Shown: positions 1 to 11,692 of the stretch, piece after piece
How positions within the stretch are numbered: the stretch's first letter is position 1
Layout of the letters: each line of letters starts with the position of its first letter
Origin: Oscheius tipulae
Taxonomy: Eukaryota; Nematoda; Chromadorea; Rhabditida; Rhabditidae
Reading direction: 5' to 3'
DNA: 64,000 bases
Assembly: GCA_037178975.1 (NCBI GenBank)
Contig: JASJZH010000006.1
Span: forward strand, 5,394,001 to 5,458,000
The notes under the pieces: generated by a model
Database searches by the model: none
Seen by the model: the letters and a program-made list of their open reading frames with translations, nothing else
Told to the model about the DNA's origin: nothing
Made by a program: the position numbers and the translations under genes

Positions 1-3000
1 TGAGAACCCAGCCTTTGACAGCAGCCATCTGATTGGAATTCTTTTGTTTCATTGTTGAAACGGGTGTTTACAGGTGATAAGAGGGTGCAACAATGAATTT
101 AATCAGGTGTCCATGCTCGAGTCCCATCTGGTTCAGTTTCCAGTTCATATCTCTTGCCTCTTTGTCGGCGTTTTTAAAAGTTCAAATCAGATATGTTCGG
201 TGAAATCAAGACTTTCGATTCGCGCAAGCGTTCTGCTCCCGAGCCGCTGTTTGTTCAAGATTTATCACAGAAGGAGAATGTCTTCGTCGTGCCAGGTAAT
301 TTGACGTTTATGGTTACACAATTTGAACTAGCATAGAGTTAGGATGTTAAGTTCTGATAGATTACCGGAAAATTTGTAATCTGTTAGGATAAGATTTGGT
401 TACGTAGCAGTTCCGGAAATATGTAATATAATTGATTGTGGAAAAGTCTCTATCGTAACGTTGAATCAAATATTTTACATCTTTTGCTCTGTGTTTCGCT
501 GCAATTTCCTTTACTGGTAGCGAGTCTTTTAAAAGCCAAAAACTCTCTTCCGCCAATGACATATTCAGGAAGAACAAAAGACTACTTGACTACTTATCCA
601 ATTTAAAATAACCACACGAAGGCTTCTTGGCTCTAATTTCTAAATATGCCCAGCCTAAACTAACATGCTGCTATCGGTATCAATCACGGCGTATGGCCGT
701 TTCCCTTTTCTTAGACAGGCCGAGACCATGTTTTGCCATTGATAACAAAAAAGCATTGTTTGGTGGGAGACAAGAGAAAAACTGTGTTATAACAATCTTT
801 TAGAAAAGAAGATTCGGGAGGCACAGAGCGTTTGTCTGAAGTGTCTGGCTGGCGACGGAGGCCACATCACTCACGTGCTCTCGTCCGTCCCAAAGTAAAA
901 AGTAGGGAATTTTGTTTTCAGACTAGTAATAATGTTCAGACACTCGAGATCGCCCTACAGCGTCTTTCGCAGCTGATCTTTTTCCGCTTTGTTCAACTAT
1001 CCCCTGACTATACTTGCTAGTCTCTCTCGATACTGGGTTGGGATCTGTTTCTGTAAGATTTTCCACTTTATCCGTCCATTCAAGCCAGTCGATGGGTTTC
1101 TGCACATCTGTATATACAAGTTTTTCTGCTTATTTGAATGAACTTTCTCGAAAAGTTCCTCTAATTGGACAGAGCTCAACATGTGTAGAACAGATTTAAC
1201 GACCCACTTCTAAACAAAAAGACTACGCAGGGCTCTTCTCGCAATCTATTATAACAAACAAAATCATCATTTGATCAGGAACGGACGAAATCTTTTTTTT
1301 CCAGGTTAATTATCACGTTTCATAATTGAAGACCACCTAAGCTGCGGAAGTTCTCGTATGTCTGCAAATGATTCACACTCTCGAGTCGTCTGATACGTTA
1401 ATATGCATTCACTTCACGATGTGAAATGACGCAGTATCACACAGATTTCTAGCTAGTAACAACAATAACCGACTTTTTTCTTCTTTATCCTGTAAAGTAT
1501 TAGCCTCTTGCTGCAATAACAATTGTTTAAAATAAGCACTGTGGGTTGTTTTTCAAATAAAACTACATTGTAACTGACAGCTAGTCGAGCTTTTCGTGGT
1601 ACTCGTCATCTGATGTCCTCTAGAAATAACTGTCGTTTCAAAGGTATAATTATCTTTTTATCTTTATCTTTCTACTTGGTATGTTTTCTTGCATAGCACG
1701 TAATTCCCTTGCTCTGTTGCTCAGAGCAGGACATCTTTTGAAGAAACTGTTTCATCGATCAAAAATGCAATATTAGTACGCGTAAACCAGGAACCAACCT
1801 TGGACCGTCAAATGAACATTTATTGATATGATAACGTAGATCAATGGTTTCTTTTTAGATATTTGGAAACTGTTATGCAGTTAAACACTCTCGAATATGA
1901 GTCGAATTGTTCTTGTTGAACTAACATTGAGTCTCTGAAACGAGCAATATAGTTGCTTCACGAAGGCTTGGCAAATTTACGACTACGGCAGTTGTTCACC
2001 TTTTGTGATGTTGTTAATTGAGCGGGTTCCGATTCTTCTTAACTTTTTCCCACTTTTAAAAGGTCGATTCGTCCCTTTAAGGTAAGGACGGAACAACGAC
2101 GAAGGATTTCTGGCTGCCTGATCCTCAAGCAGCTCCGCCCCTGAGCGCGCTTCCTAGCTCTCATGCGCGTCTCTCGAGCGATCGTCTTTCTGTTTGCAGT
2201 GTAAGTTTGACACAGTGTCATAACTTTGAAGATTTACTTGTAGTTGCTGTTCTGATTTTGACCGTTCTTCTTATACTGACCAGAATTGATGGTACACCTC
2301 AAAGTTTTAAGTATCCAAGAAGGTCTCAGTTTTAAAAGTCAACAAATTTCTATTTGTTCACTGTCCCCTCGGCGAAATATTCCTGCCGTGTAGATTCCAT
2401 TCAATCTGTCGTCTGGCCAAAGAGGTCTTCTTTTGGCTTTGGGACAAAACGATATTCGGAAGAGGTCTTACTCAGATTCAGCTATTATGAGCGGGCCGCA
2501 GTCTATCATGAACCAACGTTAATGGTGTCATGGAACTATGTAGACCGAGAGCAAATAGGTTTTTCATCATAAAACCACAATGCTTTTATCTGAGCTATCG
2601 TTTTGGTACATTATCACAGTAACTAATTGTTCGGATATTTCAACATGAATTTGACGACTAATTCTAGGCACAACGTCAATCCGTTTTTAATGCGGCCAAT
2701 TGTCTTCTCCTCGGATCTATAAATTCCCTAACCTTGTAGTATTGAACACATGGCAGCGCTTTTAACCACCTAATTGGAGATCAAATCAACATCGTATTTC
2801 GACTCTTTCTGCCCATTTTTTCATTCGTGCGATGAGGAACCAACGTTTGTAGAGAGTCGGATGGACTCTTCCTTCTTGTGTTGCGACAAAGGGCTGTTGA
2901 CGAGAGTCTGCTAGCTCAAATTGGGAAATTTACGCACCCTTTCCTTTACTTTCAAAGGAGCTTTTTTATGTTTTCTTCCGTCACGAAACTTGTTCATTCC

Positions 3001-4097
3001 AAAAAAAAAAATTCCAACTGTTCTAACCCACGCGCCGCTGCAGGTTTTTGTTCATTACAAAGGTGCGCGTAGGTCAAGAAGCCAAGTTTCGCGCACATCC
3101 CATAAAAGGAAAACAAGGAGAACCAGTCATTAAATATTTAGAAGTCAATGGAGTGAAAGGGAGCGTGGGAGACGGCTCCTTGCTCAAACAGACAATAAAG
3201 AAACTTTTGCAGAGCAATCGTAATAGCCAAGCCGCCAAAGAATCTCAATCGACTTCGAAACAAAAAGCTACAAAATGATGGACAATCCATACCGTCTATG
3301 CAGAACAACGGACAGATGATAACCATCTATGGAGAAGTGAGTTCATTTTTTCATCGGTTGGACTTGTGTAAGTGACGGGAATGATGTTTGTCTTTGTGAA
3401 GTGTACTGTCTCGGGGCACCCGAACAATGTCTTTTCCCGTGGATCAGTTTGGAGACATTTGTCGTTCGAATAGTAGTAGGTCCGTCCGAAACGAGGAAGC
3501 AGAAAATGTGTTTACTTTTTAAGCTTATTAAGTTTCATTCAAGTGGCTAAGAGTTCTTTTAATCAAAACGTCTAACAAATTTTTTCGAAACCCCTAGAGG
3601 GGATTTCAAGAAAAAACTACTTCCTTCCCTGCGTAGTTTGGCACGTGGCTCTTTTTGAGAGGCTCCTAATAAAAATAGGAACTTCGGCTGAATACACCTG
3701 AATCGGCAGTTGTCTTTAATCTTTTCCTAAAGAATTAAGCTTAAGGTTAAACCAGAGAGCTCTCTTCCAAGTAGCCAAACTATTTCTGGCTCATACCTGC
3801 TGCCACACATAATAGCATCTCAACCGTTTTTTGTACCATTGTTTCGTCTACTCAGCAAACAGCCTTCCAAGTGGCAATATGTTCCCAGATTAACAATGAA
3901 GCGCCCTCACGAAATATGAGCTTCCTTCCAGTATACTTGAGAGTTTCGCGCAACGTTCGAGACGAAGACGAAACAAAAGAGTCTAAAAGTTTTGGTTCAA
4001 ACATCGCTAGACCTTGAGAATTCGACGGGCCCTTGGGCTGGGATCACACTTTAAAAAAATAAGTAACGACAGGCATGCTTCTTTTCCCATCACAATT
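1..4097. other. Upstream region with two unassigned candidate exons
   Basis: No gene could be assembled here. On the plus strand, an ATG at 193 opens 34 codons (starting MFGEIKTFDSRKR) ending at a GTAAT donor at 296. A separate stop-terminated reading frame runs from a TGCAG acceptor near 3044 to 3278; its basic, Lys-rich tail ends SKQKATK. Both look protein-like, but their splice phases do not match directly and they are 2.7 kb apart in a window where introns are usually near 40 nt. They may be parts of one gene with an unusual intron, or unrelated. I do not recognise either. The rest of the stretch shows only short AT-rich frames. Confidence 0.3.
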
Positions 4098-6295
4098 ATG
4101 CAAACTCTTGCGTGTTTGCAAGCTTGTTTGGGATTTCTTCCGTTTTCCCTAAGACCCAGACTTGCGGAAGAAGATTCTCCTTGCTTCCGGGAATGCGTGC
4201 AAAAACATGATAAGTTTTGCTGTTTCTATTGTTGGAATACTTGAACAACAGCCTTTTGCCCTCATAAGTTTCATTAGATACGGGGTCTGACTAAGATTGG
4301 ACTCCCAGGCAGCTTTTGTCTATTTGTGCAGTGATTTGGAACAAAATTTCCATTTGAAGGACGGCTTAGACGACGGCAAAAATGGAAGTCCGCGGGGAGG
4401 GAGCACCCGGAAAGAAGAGGAGCCAGGCGAGGATGATCTCGACGAAATCCTGGCGGGAGACCTCGACTCAATGGAGTGAGTACAGACAAAAGAAACTATT
4501 TAGCTTCATCTCGTAGTATAACGACGTGACGAAAAAAGCAAATTCAGGCAAACGACGACACAAAGGACAACGACTACAGAACGATTCACCACAACTTCTG
4601 AAATCGCTCGCGTGAGGATGATGGTGTGTAGTACAACATACCTTTGCCTGGAATCTTAAGTTGCATAGTTAACCCTAGTTCCTAAGTTCTCTGAACGTTT
4701 TGTTATTCTCTGTGTTTTAGAGAGGTTTTCAGGTCCATGCCCCCATTATGCAACCACAGTCTTCTGACACAGAGCTGTTAGAACAGTTGCTAACAAAAGG
4801 ATACGATTGGAGAGTCAGACCACCTGGAGAGGATGGTACTCTTCATGGAGGCCCTGTTGTAGTCTCAGTGAACATGCTCGTTAGGAGTATTTCCAAAATC
4901 GACAACGTGAACATGGAATACAGTGTTCAGCTCACTTTCCGTGAAAGCTGGAAAGATGTTAGATTGCAGTAAGGCATATATTTGACTAATACAATGGGTT
5001 TTCATTAGATACGAAAAAGATAGTGACGGAAACATGAAGTCTGGAGTGCCTGACTTCCTGATTCTAACTGCCGGTCAACAAATTTGGATGCCGGACTCGT
5101 TCTTCCAGGTATGGATGGTAACAAAAACCAGCAAAATATTGTTCTAGAATGAGAAACAGGCCTACAAACACATGATCGATAAGCCAAATGTGCTCATCAG
5201 AGTACACAAAGATGGTATAATCCTCTACTCTGTCAGAATATCCTTGGTTCTTTCGTGTCCCATGCACCTGCAGGTATGTTCTTCTATTGATACGTGGATA
5301 GTATATTTAGTACTATCCAATGGACGTGCAAAAGTGCTTCATCGATCTTGCTTCATATGCATATACTACTAAAGATATTGGTAAGCATGAGATTTTCTTA
5401 AACGAAAGCAATATAGAATACGCGTGGAAGAGCATAGAGCCGGTTCAGTTGAAAGCGGGTCTGAGCTCTTCTCTTCCTTCATTTATGCTTCGAAATGTTA
5501 GCACAACTTACTGTACCAGTACGACGAATACGGGAGCTTATTCTTGTCTCCGAACTGTACTTGAACTGGAGAGACAATTCAGGTAAACTTATCTCCTCAA
5601 AGCAAATTTGAATGTTTAGTTACTACCTTCTGCAATTATACATTCCGTCTTTCATGCTTGTAATTGTGTCTTGGGTCAGTTTTTGGATTGACAGGACTGC
5701 TGTGCCAGCAAGAGTCACACTGGGAGTAACTACTTTGCTCACAATTACTACTCAAGTCAGTTTGTATAGCTGTAGCGCGTATGAAAAAGTTCAGGCATCG
5801 GGTATCAGCTCAAAGCTACCGCCAGTTGCCTATATCAAAGCTATCGATGTATGGATTGGAGCTTGCATGACATTTATCTTCGGTGCTTTATTAGAATTTG
5901 CCTTTGTTACTTACAAAGCGAATCGAATCGAAGCCTCACAACGTTTGTAGCAACTTTTTTAATTCTAAGTATCATTGTAGGAAAAAAGCGAGAACAGTCA
6001 CTACTTCTTAAGAACGGAGAAGTATGGGTGCCAAGATCAGTGGCTGAACAAGAAAGAGAAGTAGATAAGGCTCGCCAAGTACACAATCGAAAGACCGAGA
6101 AGAATCGCTGCTTCAGGTGAAACACTTTTCATATAAACAATATGTCTATTCAGGTGGCTGGAACGCTACACCGAATGGCACGATAGAGCTAAACGAGCCG
6201 ATCTCTTGTCCAGAATCCTTTTTCCCATTGCATTCCTTACTTTTAACGCAGCCTACTGGGTGCATTACACACGATATCAAGCCACTGATTCCTAA
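4098..6295 (+). CDS. Glutamate-gated chloride channel subunit (Cys-loop receptor, AVR-14/GLC type)
   Basis: This is a subunit of a pentameric ligand-gated chloride channel at neuronal or muscle membranes; in nematodes this family is the ivermectin target. Exons run 4332-4475, 4548-4611, 4733-4968, 5009-5108, 5148-5273, 5311-5380, 5417-5582, 5620-5755, 5795-5942, 5981-6116 and 6154-6295, and all phases agree. The 5' exon 4098-4213 is tentative; it gives a possible signal peptide and splices in phase. Visible landmarks are the Cys-loop ([15 protein letters not shown]), the second GluCl disulfide loop ([13 protein letters not shown]), M1 [16 protein letters not shown], and M2 with the anion-channel [11 protein letters not shown] signature. 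M3 is followed by a short charged loop, then M4 near the C-terminus ([13 protein letters not shown]). An acidic N-terminal stretch and a Thr-rich micro-exon (4548-4611) precede the ligand domain. The family assignment is strong; which paralogue it is cannot be told from the sequence alone. Confidence 0.93.
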
Positions 6296-6478
6296 ATTGA
6301 GTTGTCTGTTTACTACCCTATTCAATAGGGCTCGTTTATAGTCATATGCATAGTTGTATTACAACTCTCGGTGATTTCATCCGAACACGTGGTCTGCCCA
6401 ATACTTACATTGTTGTACATGATATTGAATAACTTTATGCTACAGTCTATGAACCTTTTTACAGTATTTTCCCACCGC

Positions 6479-7895
6479 CTACTGAGGCTCTTTTCCAGGT
6501 AGTCTTTTTCTCCGCAACTCGAGCAGTGTTGTACAAAGCTGGCAGAGTCTAAAAAACTGCACTGCATAATTCAGACAGTGTAAACAAACCTGTCTTCGTA
6601 GGAACAGCTCGTGCCTATGAACGGGCGGTGCACAGAGTTCTCTCATTGGTGACGTAGAAGCTTGGTCTTCGGCTTCTGCAAACGAAAAGATATGTTACGC
6701 GAGGCATCTTACCCGGCTCTTGCTCTTTTAGGGATGCAGCTGGCTCAAAATTCAAACGGGAGAGAATAGAAGGACGATGACGTTTTTCTCCAGAAGTCTT
6801 TCTAATCGGTGGCGGTGTTTGTCTTTCCAAGACTGGCGGAGATACTACTGCTGTTGGGGGCTTAGATATCTCCTTGCTAGCATCCCTGAACAAAATATTA
6901 TTTTACAATTCTCCAATTACCGAATATATTTGGCAAAGGCCTGTCTAGATTTTCTGTTCTGTGTGAGATAGAATCTGGACGAATAGCAGTATCCTGCTGA
7001 GCAAAGAGAAAGCGTTAGGAAAAACACTGAAATATGCACTTTATAACTTGGAAATAACTCACCGATAAAGCCGAGATTGAGCAGAAAGAAACCGATTAAC
7101 ATCATTTGACTGGATGATAGAGCGTCTCTGTCATATTCGAACGACGTCAATGGAATAACTTTCTAAACTTTGAATTATCCCTTTTTTTTCATGAGCACTT
7201 GTGTGTGCCCACCATCCAAGTTGTAATATAAATCAAAACAAACATGCCTTCGTTTCAGAACAATTCACTTCTTCACCGCAGTTGTCGTGTTCGTCACACA
7301 AGTAGTCTCGGGAAACGCAAACTGTATGAGCTAACAATATACGGAAGCAGACAATAGTACCTGAAGGAATGGAAGAGCAGGCGAAAGAATCCCGCCGGGA
7401 GCAATCTTTACTCGCTGTGAACACGAGCAGGGCTCGAAAATTGAGGTTCATCGGCATTTCCACTTCTACGGGGCCTTCAAAGTACTTGTAAGCCTGAACG
7501 GAATGTGTTTCGAACTCGATTTACTACCTTCGCCTCCGTTTTGATGACCATCCGATCGACCTTGTTCTTCACCACAATCTCTTTAGTATTTTTGGGTTGT
7601 CTGTGAGAGAACAGGAAGAAATGAGTGATAGAAACTGGAAAGAGTTTTCTTTGAAATGTGTGATGTTACCTGCTAAACCCTTTGAACTACCGGGAGTGAA
7701 GTACAACTTACACACTTCGTGAACTGCCGATTTTTCTGAAGATTGGTATGCATCTGTTGAAACGACAAGAAACTCGGAGATTGTTGCATTGCTAGAAAGT
7801 CTGTTAGGAGCATAGTAGGTTTTATACCTCGGCAGTGGACACAATCCATTGAGAAGCCTTGGTTGAGTCCAGAATACAGCTAAAATGATGAACAT
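6479..7895 (-). CDS. Secreted-type LDLa-domain single-pass membrane protein
   Basis: Reading on the minus strand, an ATG at 7895 opens a signal peptide (MFIILAVFWTQ). About 85 residues follow that look beta-rich and may be a short CUB-like domain. One LDL-receptor class A repeat comes next: six cysteines and the acidic calcium cage CDEHDNCGEEVNC. A transmembrane segment follows (MMLIGFFLLNLGFIG), then a basic, Pro-rich cytoplasmic tail. The LDLa repeat is split by a 30-nt intron (7342-7371). The intron before the membrane exon seems to use a GC donor (GCATGT) after 7248. The last exon could end at the TAG at 6479-6481, or be re-spliced near 6570 into another frame, so the 3' end is uncertain. 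LDLa plus one membrane pass is typical of receptor co-factors, but no orthologue is recognised. Confidence 0.7.
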
Positions 7896-8312
7896 CTTTT
7901 GCTGTTTGAAAGGCTATGACACCCTTAAAAATAATTGCGCTGGCCGCCTCCTCCATTCGCAGGAATTCACCAAGAATCCTCACATAGTCAAAAACGAGAA
8001 GCCGCTAAAATGTGGGTAAACTCCGAATGATGTAGTCTTTTATTAACTTTCAATTAACGGCGAGCAAAACCAACTGCAAATGAGCCATATTCTATTACGG
8101 CTTCCAGCTGTCGATAGAAACAAACATTTGGACTGTATTAGGACCATTATCGCATAGATGCCAAAGTTCTGTGTACTTCTCGAACTCTGTTCCACTAGAG
8201 TCTTTCATTTCGTCCTAATCAGTTGGAGAGAAACGAGGCATTGACCGATAAACGTGCCCTGGTTGCTCCAGCACTTTGTCCTTGCTCAAGTTCTCCTTCG
8301 ACAAGAAAGACA

Positions 8313-9534
8313 ATGAAGTTGGCTCCTCTGAATGTCCCTCTCGACCGGAGACTTCAAACACTGGCAGTTTTGTATCTATTTACTACGTTGTTGTTTGCTC
8401 CACTCTTCACATGGATTCTTCTCTTCTATTTGGTGACTTTCCTTATGTAAGAGGTCATTTATCATGTCTAGATGAGAACAGCGTATTGGCCTCTGGTACT
8501 GCTCTATGCTGCCTGGTTCTACTTTGACTTTCATACTCCTAAACGAGGTTCTTATCGAAATGAGTGGGCGATGCGACTACCTCTTCACAAGTGGTATGCT
8601 GATTATTTCCCAGTAAAGCTTCATCTCTCGGAAAAACTGCCCGAAGACAAGGTGAAAATCACCAAATTACTTTAAGGATATGTTTTTAGAACTACCTGAT
8701 TGGATACCATCCTCATGGAATCTATTCTCTTGGAGCAATCATTAATTTCTCTACCAACGCAACTGGAGTCATTGAACTTGTTCCAAAAATTAGTTTTCAT
8801 CTGTGCACTCTCGTCGGTCAATTTTTCACACCCATTAGGTAAAAAGCCATTTTATGTCCTATAATGGAGACGTTTTTCCCCATGAAGCATGGCCCATTCA
8901 GACGCGAATGGGCCATGCTTCATGGGATCATTGAGTGTAGTCGAGAGAGCTTGCACTACATGCTCAACTCTGAAAAGCAGGGGAACGCCTGTGTTTTGGT
9001 AGTCGGCGGGGCTGAAGAGTCCATGGATGCTCATCCCGGCATGACTGAACTGACGCTGATGAAGAGAAAGGGCTTCATTAAAGTAGCACTAGAAACCGGT
9101 GCCTCACTGGTACCTTGCTACTCTTTCGGTGAGAATGAATTGTTCGAGCAGGTAGGCAACAAACACCATCTTATATAAACATTCCATAGGCAGAGAATCC
9201 AAAAGGGTCAAGACTCAGAGTTTTCCAAACCTGGACAAAGAGCTATTTGGGCATCCCTCCACTTCTTTTTCATGGACGAGGAATTTTCAACTATTCGTTT
9301 GGAATCTTGCCCTACAGGTTCAACATTCCAGTTCAGTGACCAATGTTTGTTACCTTTAGAAATGAGATCAACACTGTGTTGGGTAGACCAATCCACGTGG
9401 TCAAAATCGAACACCCTGATCAGGCGGCAATTGATGATCTGCATTCCAAATACATCAAAGGACTCCAAGAAGTGTTTCATGAAAACAAGCAAAAGTACGG
9501 GTTTTCAAAAGATGCCCAACTGAATATAGTATGA
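8313..9534 (+). CDS. DGAT2-family acyl-CoA:(mono/di)acylglycerol O-acyltransferase
   Basis: The product probably makes diacyl- or triacylglycerol from acyl-CoA at the ER membrane. The first in-frame ATG (8313) gives a short cytosolic lead and a hydrophobic hairpin (residues about 15-60). The next exons carry the family's catalytic YHPHGIYS motif, then [11 protein letters not shown] and the glycine-rich [14 protein letters not shown] block. [23 protein letters not shown] follows in shortened form, and the C-terminal part contains [10 protein letters not shown]. Length (roughly 330 residues) matches DGAT2/MOGAT enzymes. Introns are about 35-45 nt, except that the one ending at 8901 carries half of a large inverted repeat (separate entry). 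DGAT2 cannot be separated from MOGAT by motif alone. It lies downstream of, and is divergent from, the LDLa gene, with about 420 bp between their start codons. Confidence 0.93.
8879..8926. repeat. 21-bp perfect inverted repeat straddling a 3' splice site
   Basis: The arms are 8879-8899 and 8906-8926, perfectly complementary, with a 6-nt loop (AGACGC). The loop contains the intron's terminal AG (8900-8901), so one arm is the end of the DGAT2 intron and the other is coding sequence for REWAMLHG. The coding side is confirmed by conservation with DGAT2 proteins. The intron arm is therefore the derived copy, probably made by a template-switch event. In pre-mRNA the two arms could form a very stable hairpin that presents the splice acceptor in its loop. 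Confidence 0.95.
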
Positions 9535-9784
9535 TATTTTGACAATAGACTGTACATCGACCAAATTAATTCATCCCACATAACACTTACAATCCACATG
9601 ACGAATCCCGTTTTCAGTTTTCGGTGGGGCGGTCGATGAACTATTAGCATAAATCCCGCAGCGGTCGGCGCGCTGACTTTTCCCCTGCAGACTGTGCGTT
9701 CATTAAAAACGTCTGCATTCACAATAAACTTTCTTCCCTGCTTTCCTCGTCATTCTCGCCGGCCATTTGATAACTTGAGGCGAC

Positions 9785-10541
9785 ATGGTGCACAAGGAGC
9801 CTTCCTACCAGGAAGGAAACTGGTGCTGCATCACTACTTCAGCGTTTTTGGCAAGTTAAAAATGTTGGCTTATGTCCCGTTTCTTTAGTTTCTGATCACA
9901 AATGTTGCTATTATCGCCGCCGTCAGAATTGTACTAGCGATGGAAGATGACATTCACGAGCCTTTGATTCAAGGTCTGTGTCCTTACTGAATATTACAAA
10001 CCTCAGGGGAACTTCGCAATAACCTCTACATGTTTCTGTACTTCTTCGCAACAACATTCTTCTTCGGATGCTGGTGTTGTATGTGCTGCGCCTGCAGGCC
10101 TTGCAGGTTAAAAGGTCGTCCATCTCTTAAAATTTCATTTTAGGTGGGCAACAAAGTGCCCTGGTTCGACTTCGAAATACATTACTATCATTTCGCATAA
10201 ATTTATTTCGAACCATCCGAAGTTGAGGCGAACATTGAGTATTGGTAAGTTGGATTGTTCAATCCAGTAGGCTTGCTTAGAGAGCGAAATGGAAATTGAC
10301 GAGATCGTTGTAAGCCACCGCGAACCGCCTCCTTTGAGGCTTCAGAGTTCGGACAACTACCCATACGAGAACCCCAGACTTGCTCGCCAAATCGCTGATG
10401 ACCGTATCATGCCGGTATCATGAAAAGAAACTAGTCTAATTCAATTTTCAGAGAGAAGCGACGCCTCACATTGTTCCTCCGCCTGCCAAGATGCCTCTAG
10501 GAAGACTTCGTTCAATGAGCATCGATGTCGGAGCGAAGTGA
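9785..10541 (+). CDS. Small two-pass membrane protein with Cys-rich juxtamembrane segment, unidentified
   Basis: ATG 9785 begins MVHKEPSYQEGNWCC. A first hydrophobic segment (FLFLITNVAIIAAVRIVL) and a second one (LYMFLYFFATTFFFGCW) flank a short acidic loop. The second runs directly into CCMCCACRPC, a cluster typical of palmitoylated juxtamembrane regions. The remaining roughly 100 residues are basic, then acidic and Pro-rich, ending RSMSIDVGAK. The layout resembles LAPTM/tetraspan-like fragments, but no family is recognised. Six exons join in phase. The first intron (9851-9888) starts with GC rather than GT (GCAAGT). A polyadenylation signal AATAAA lies at 11017-11022, giving a roughly 500-nt 3' UTR; frames read there on either strand are not conserved-looking. 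Confidence 0.75.
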
Positions 10542-11016
10542 TTGTTCCAAAATTAAAACTGATTTGTTTAAAATGTTGCGAAAATCCCACCCTCGCGGGG
10601 GTGTCCACTTCAGTCCCTGGCATTTACACTGTGTTAAGACTTGTGCCCCTTGGTCCAGACACGCAGAGTGTGTCCGAGAGCAGTGTCTCATTAAACTCAT
10701 CATCGTTTTCAATTTCACTACAACCGATCCAAAATGCTCCGAGAGCCAGAAAGTACAGCAGGAGCTCAGCTTCCCAAGTTTCGTGTGCCGGTGTGCTGCC
10801 CACTTAAAAGACTTTTTGCCGCCTCTTGATGTTTCCGCACGTGACTCTCGAACATATTCACTTGCTCTGATTCCTACCACCTCTCAGCTCTCGTCTGTGT
10901 TTTCATCCCGGATTCATCCTGCTTTCTCAGCCTTTTCGATTTCCTTTAACAAAATATCCTCCTGCTCAAAAAGACAATACTCGTGACGTTCCGAGCCAGT
11001 CCATTGTTGTTTTCAA

Positions 11017-11022
11017 AATAAA
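11017..11022 (+). terminator. Polyadenylation signal AATAAA
   Basis: A canonical hexamer about 480 nt after the stop codon of the small membrane protein gene. It is the first AATAAA found downstream on this strand. Confidence 0.5.
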
Positions 11023-11692
11023 GGATCTTCATCATCCTCTTGTTTGACACCTAACCGCCAAGAGCAAGCTCTGCCTCCTTCCTTCCATCTGTTAGTGATT
11101 TACGTCCATATCACTTTGGCTTTTTATGATTATAGACAGACACATGTCAAAAAGCCGGCTGAGTGGTTTGTCATCCTTATGTAATGGTGTTTTTGTGATG
11201 GTAACCTGACCAAAATTTGCATATGTTCGACATCAACTGAGTTAGCTCCATCAACTGCGTAGCCGACAATCAACCGTCAAAGAGAACGCTTGTTCATGAA
11301 CTACACTTCCTCAGAAGACATCCTAGACGGGTTAATCTTATTTCCATTGCTTTAAAACCAAATAAGTGACAAATTACAAAAGGGTTGTTTTATACGATAA
11401 ATTAAATGCTAATCACTGTTTTGAGTACCTTGAGTGTTCTATTTTCGATGTTTACCACTATGTCAATAGGCTTCTCTCCCTCGCGTCGGCGCGTAGTCCT
11501 CGGGAGCACTCGTTTCCTCTATGATCCGTTTAGTTGCTGTCCTCTGTACAAACATTCTTTTCCCTTCTGATTTGTACTATTCCGCTCAAAAAAGTAGTAG
11601 AGCATCGTCACCTATCATATCTTACATCTTTCAGGGCAACGTGGAATCCGGCTTGTATTCTGTGAAACTCAGAACAGACGAATACCACAACT

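Noticed and set aside
10512-10986. Long overlapping open frames on both strands (122 and 153 codons)
   Set aside because: They lie in the 3' UTR of the small membrane protein, before its AATAAA, overlap each other, and show no family signal.
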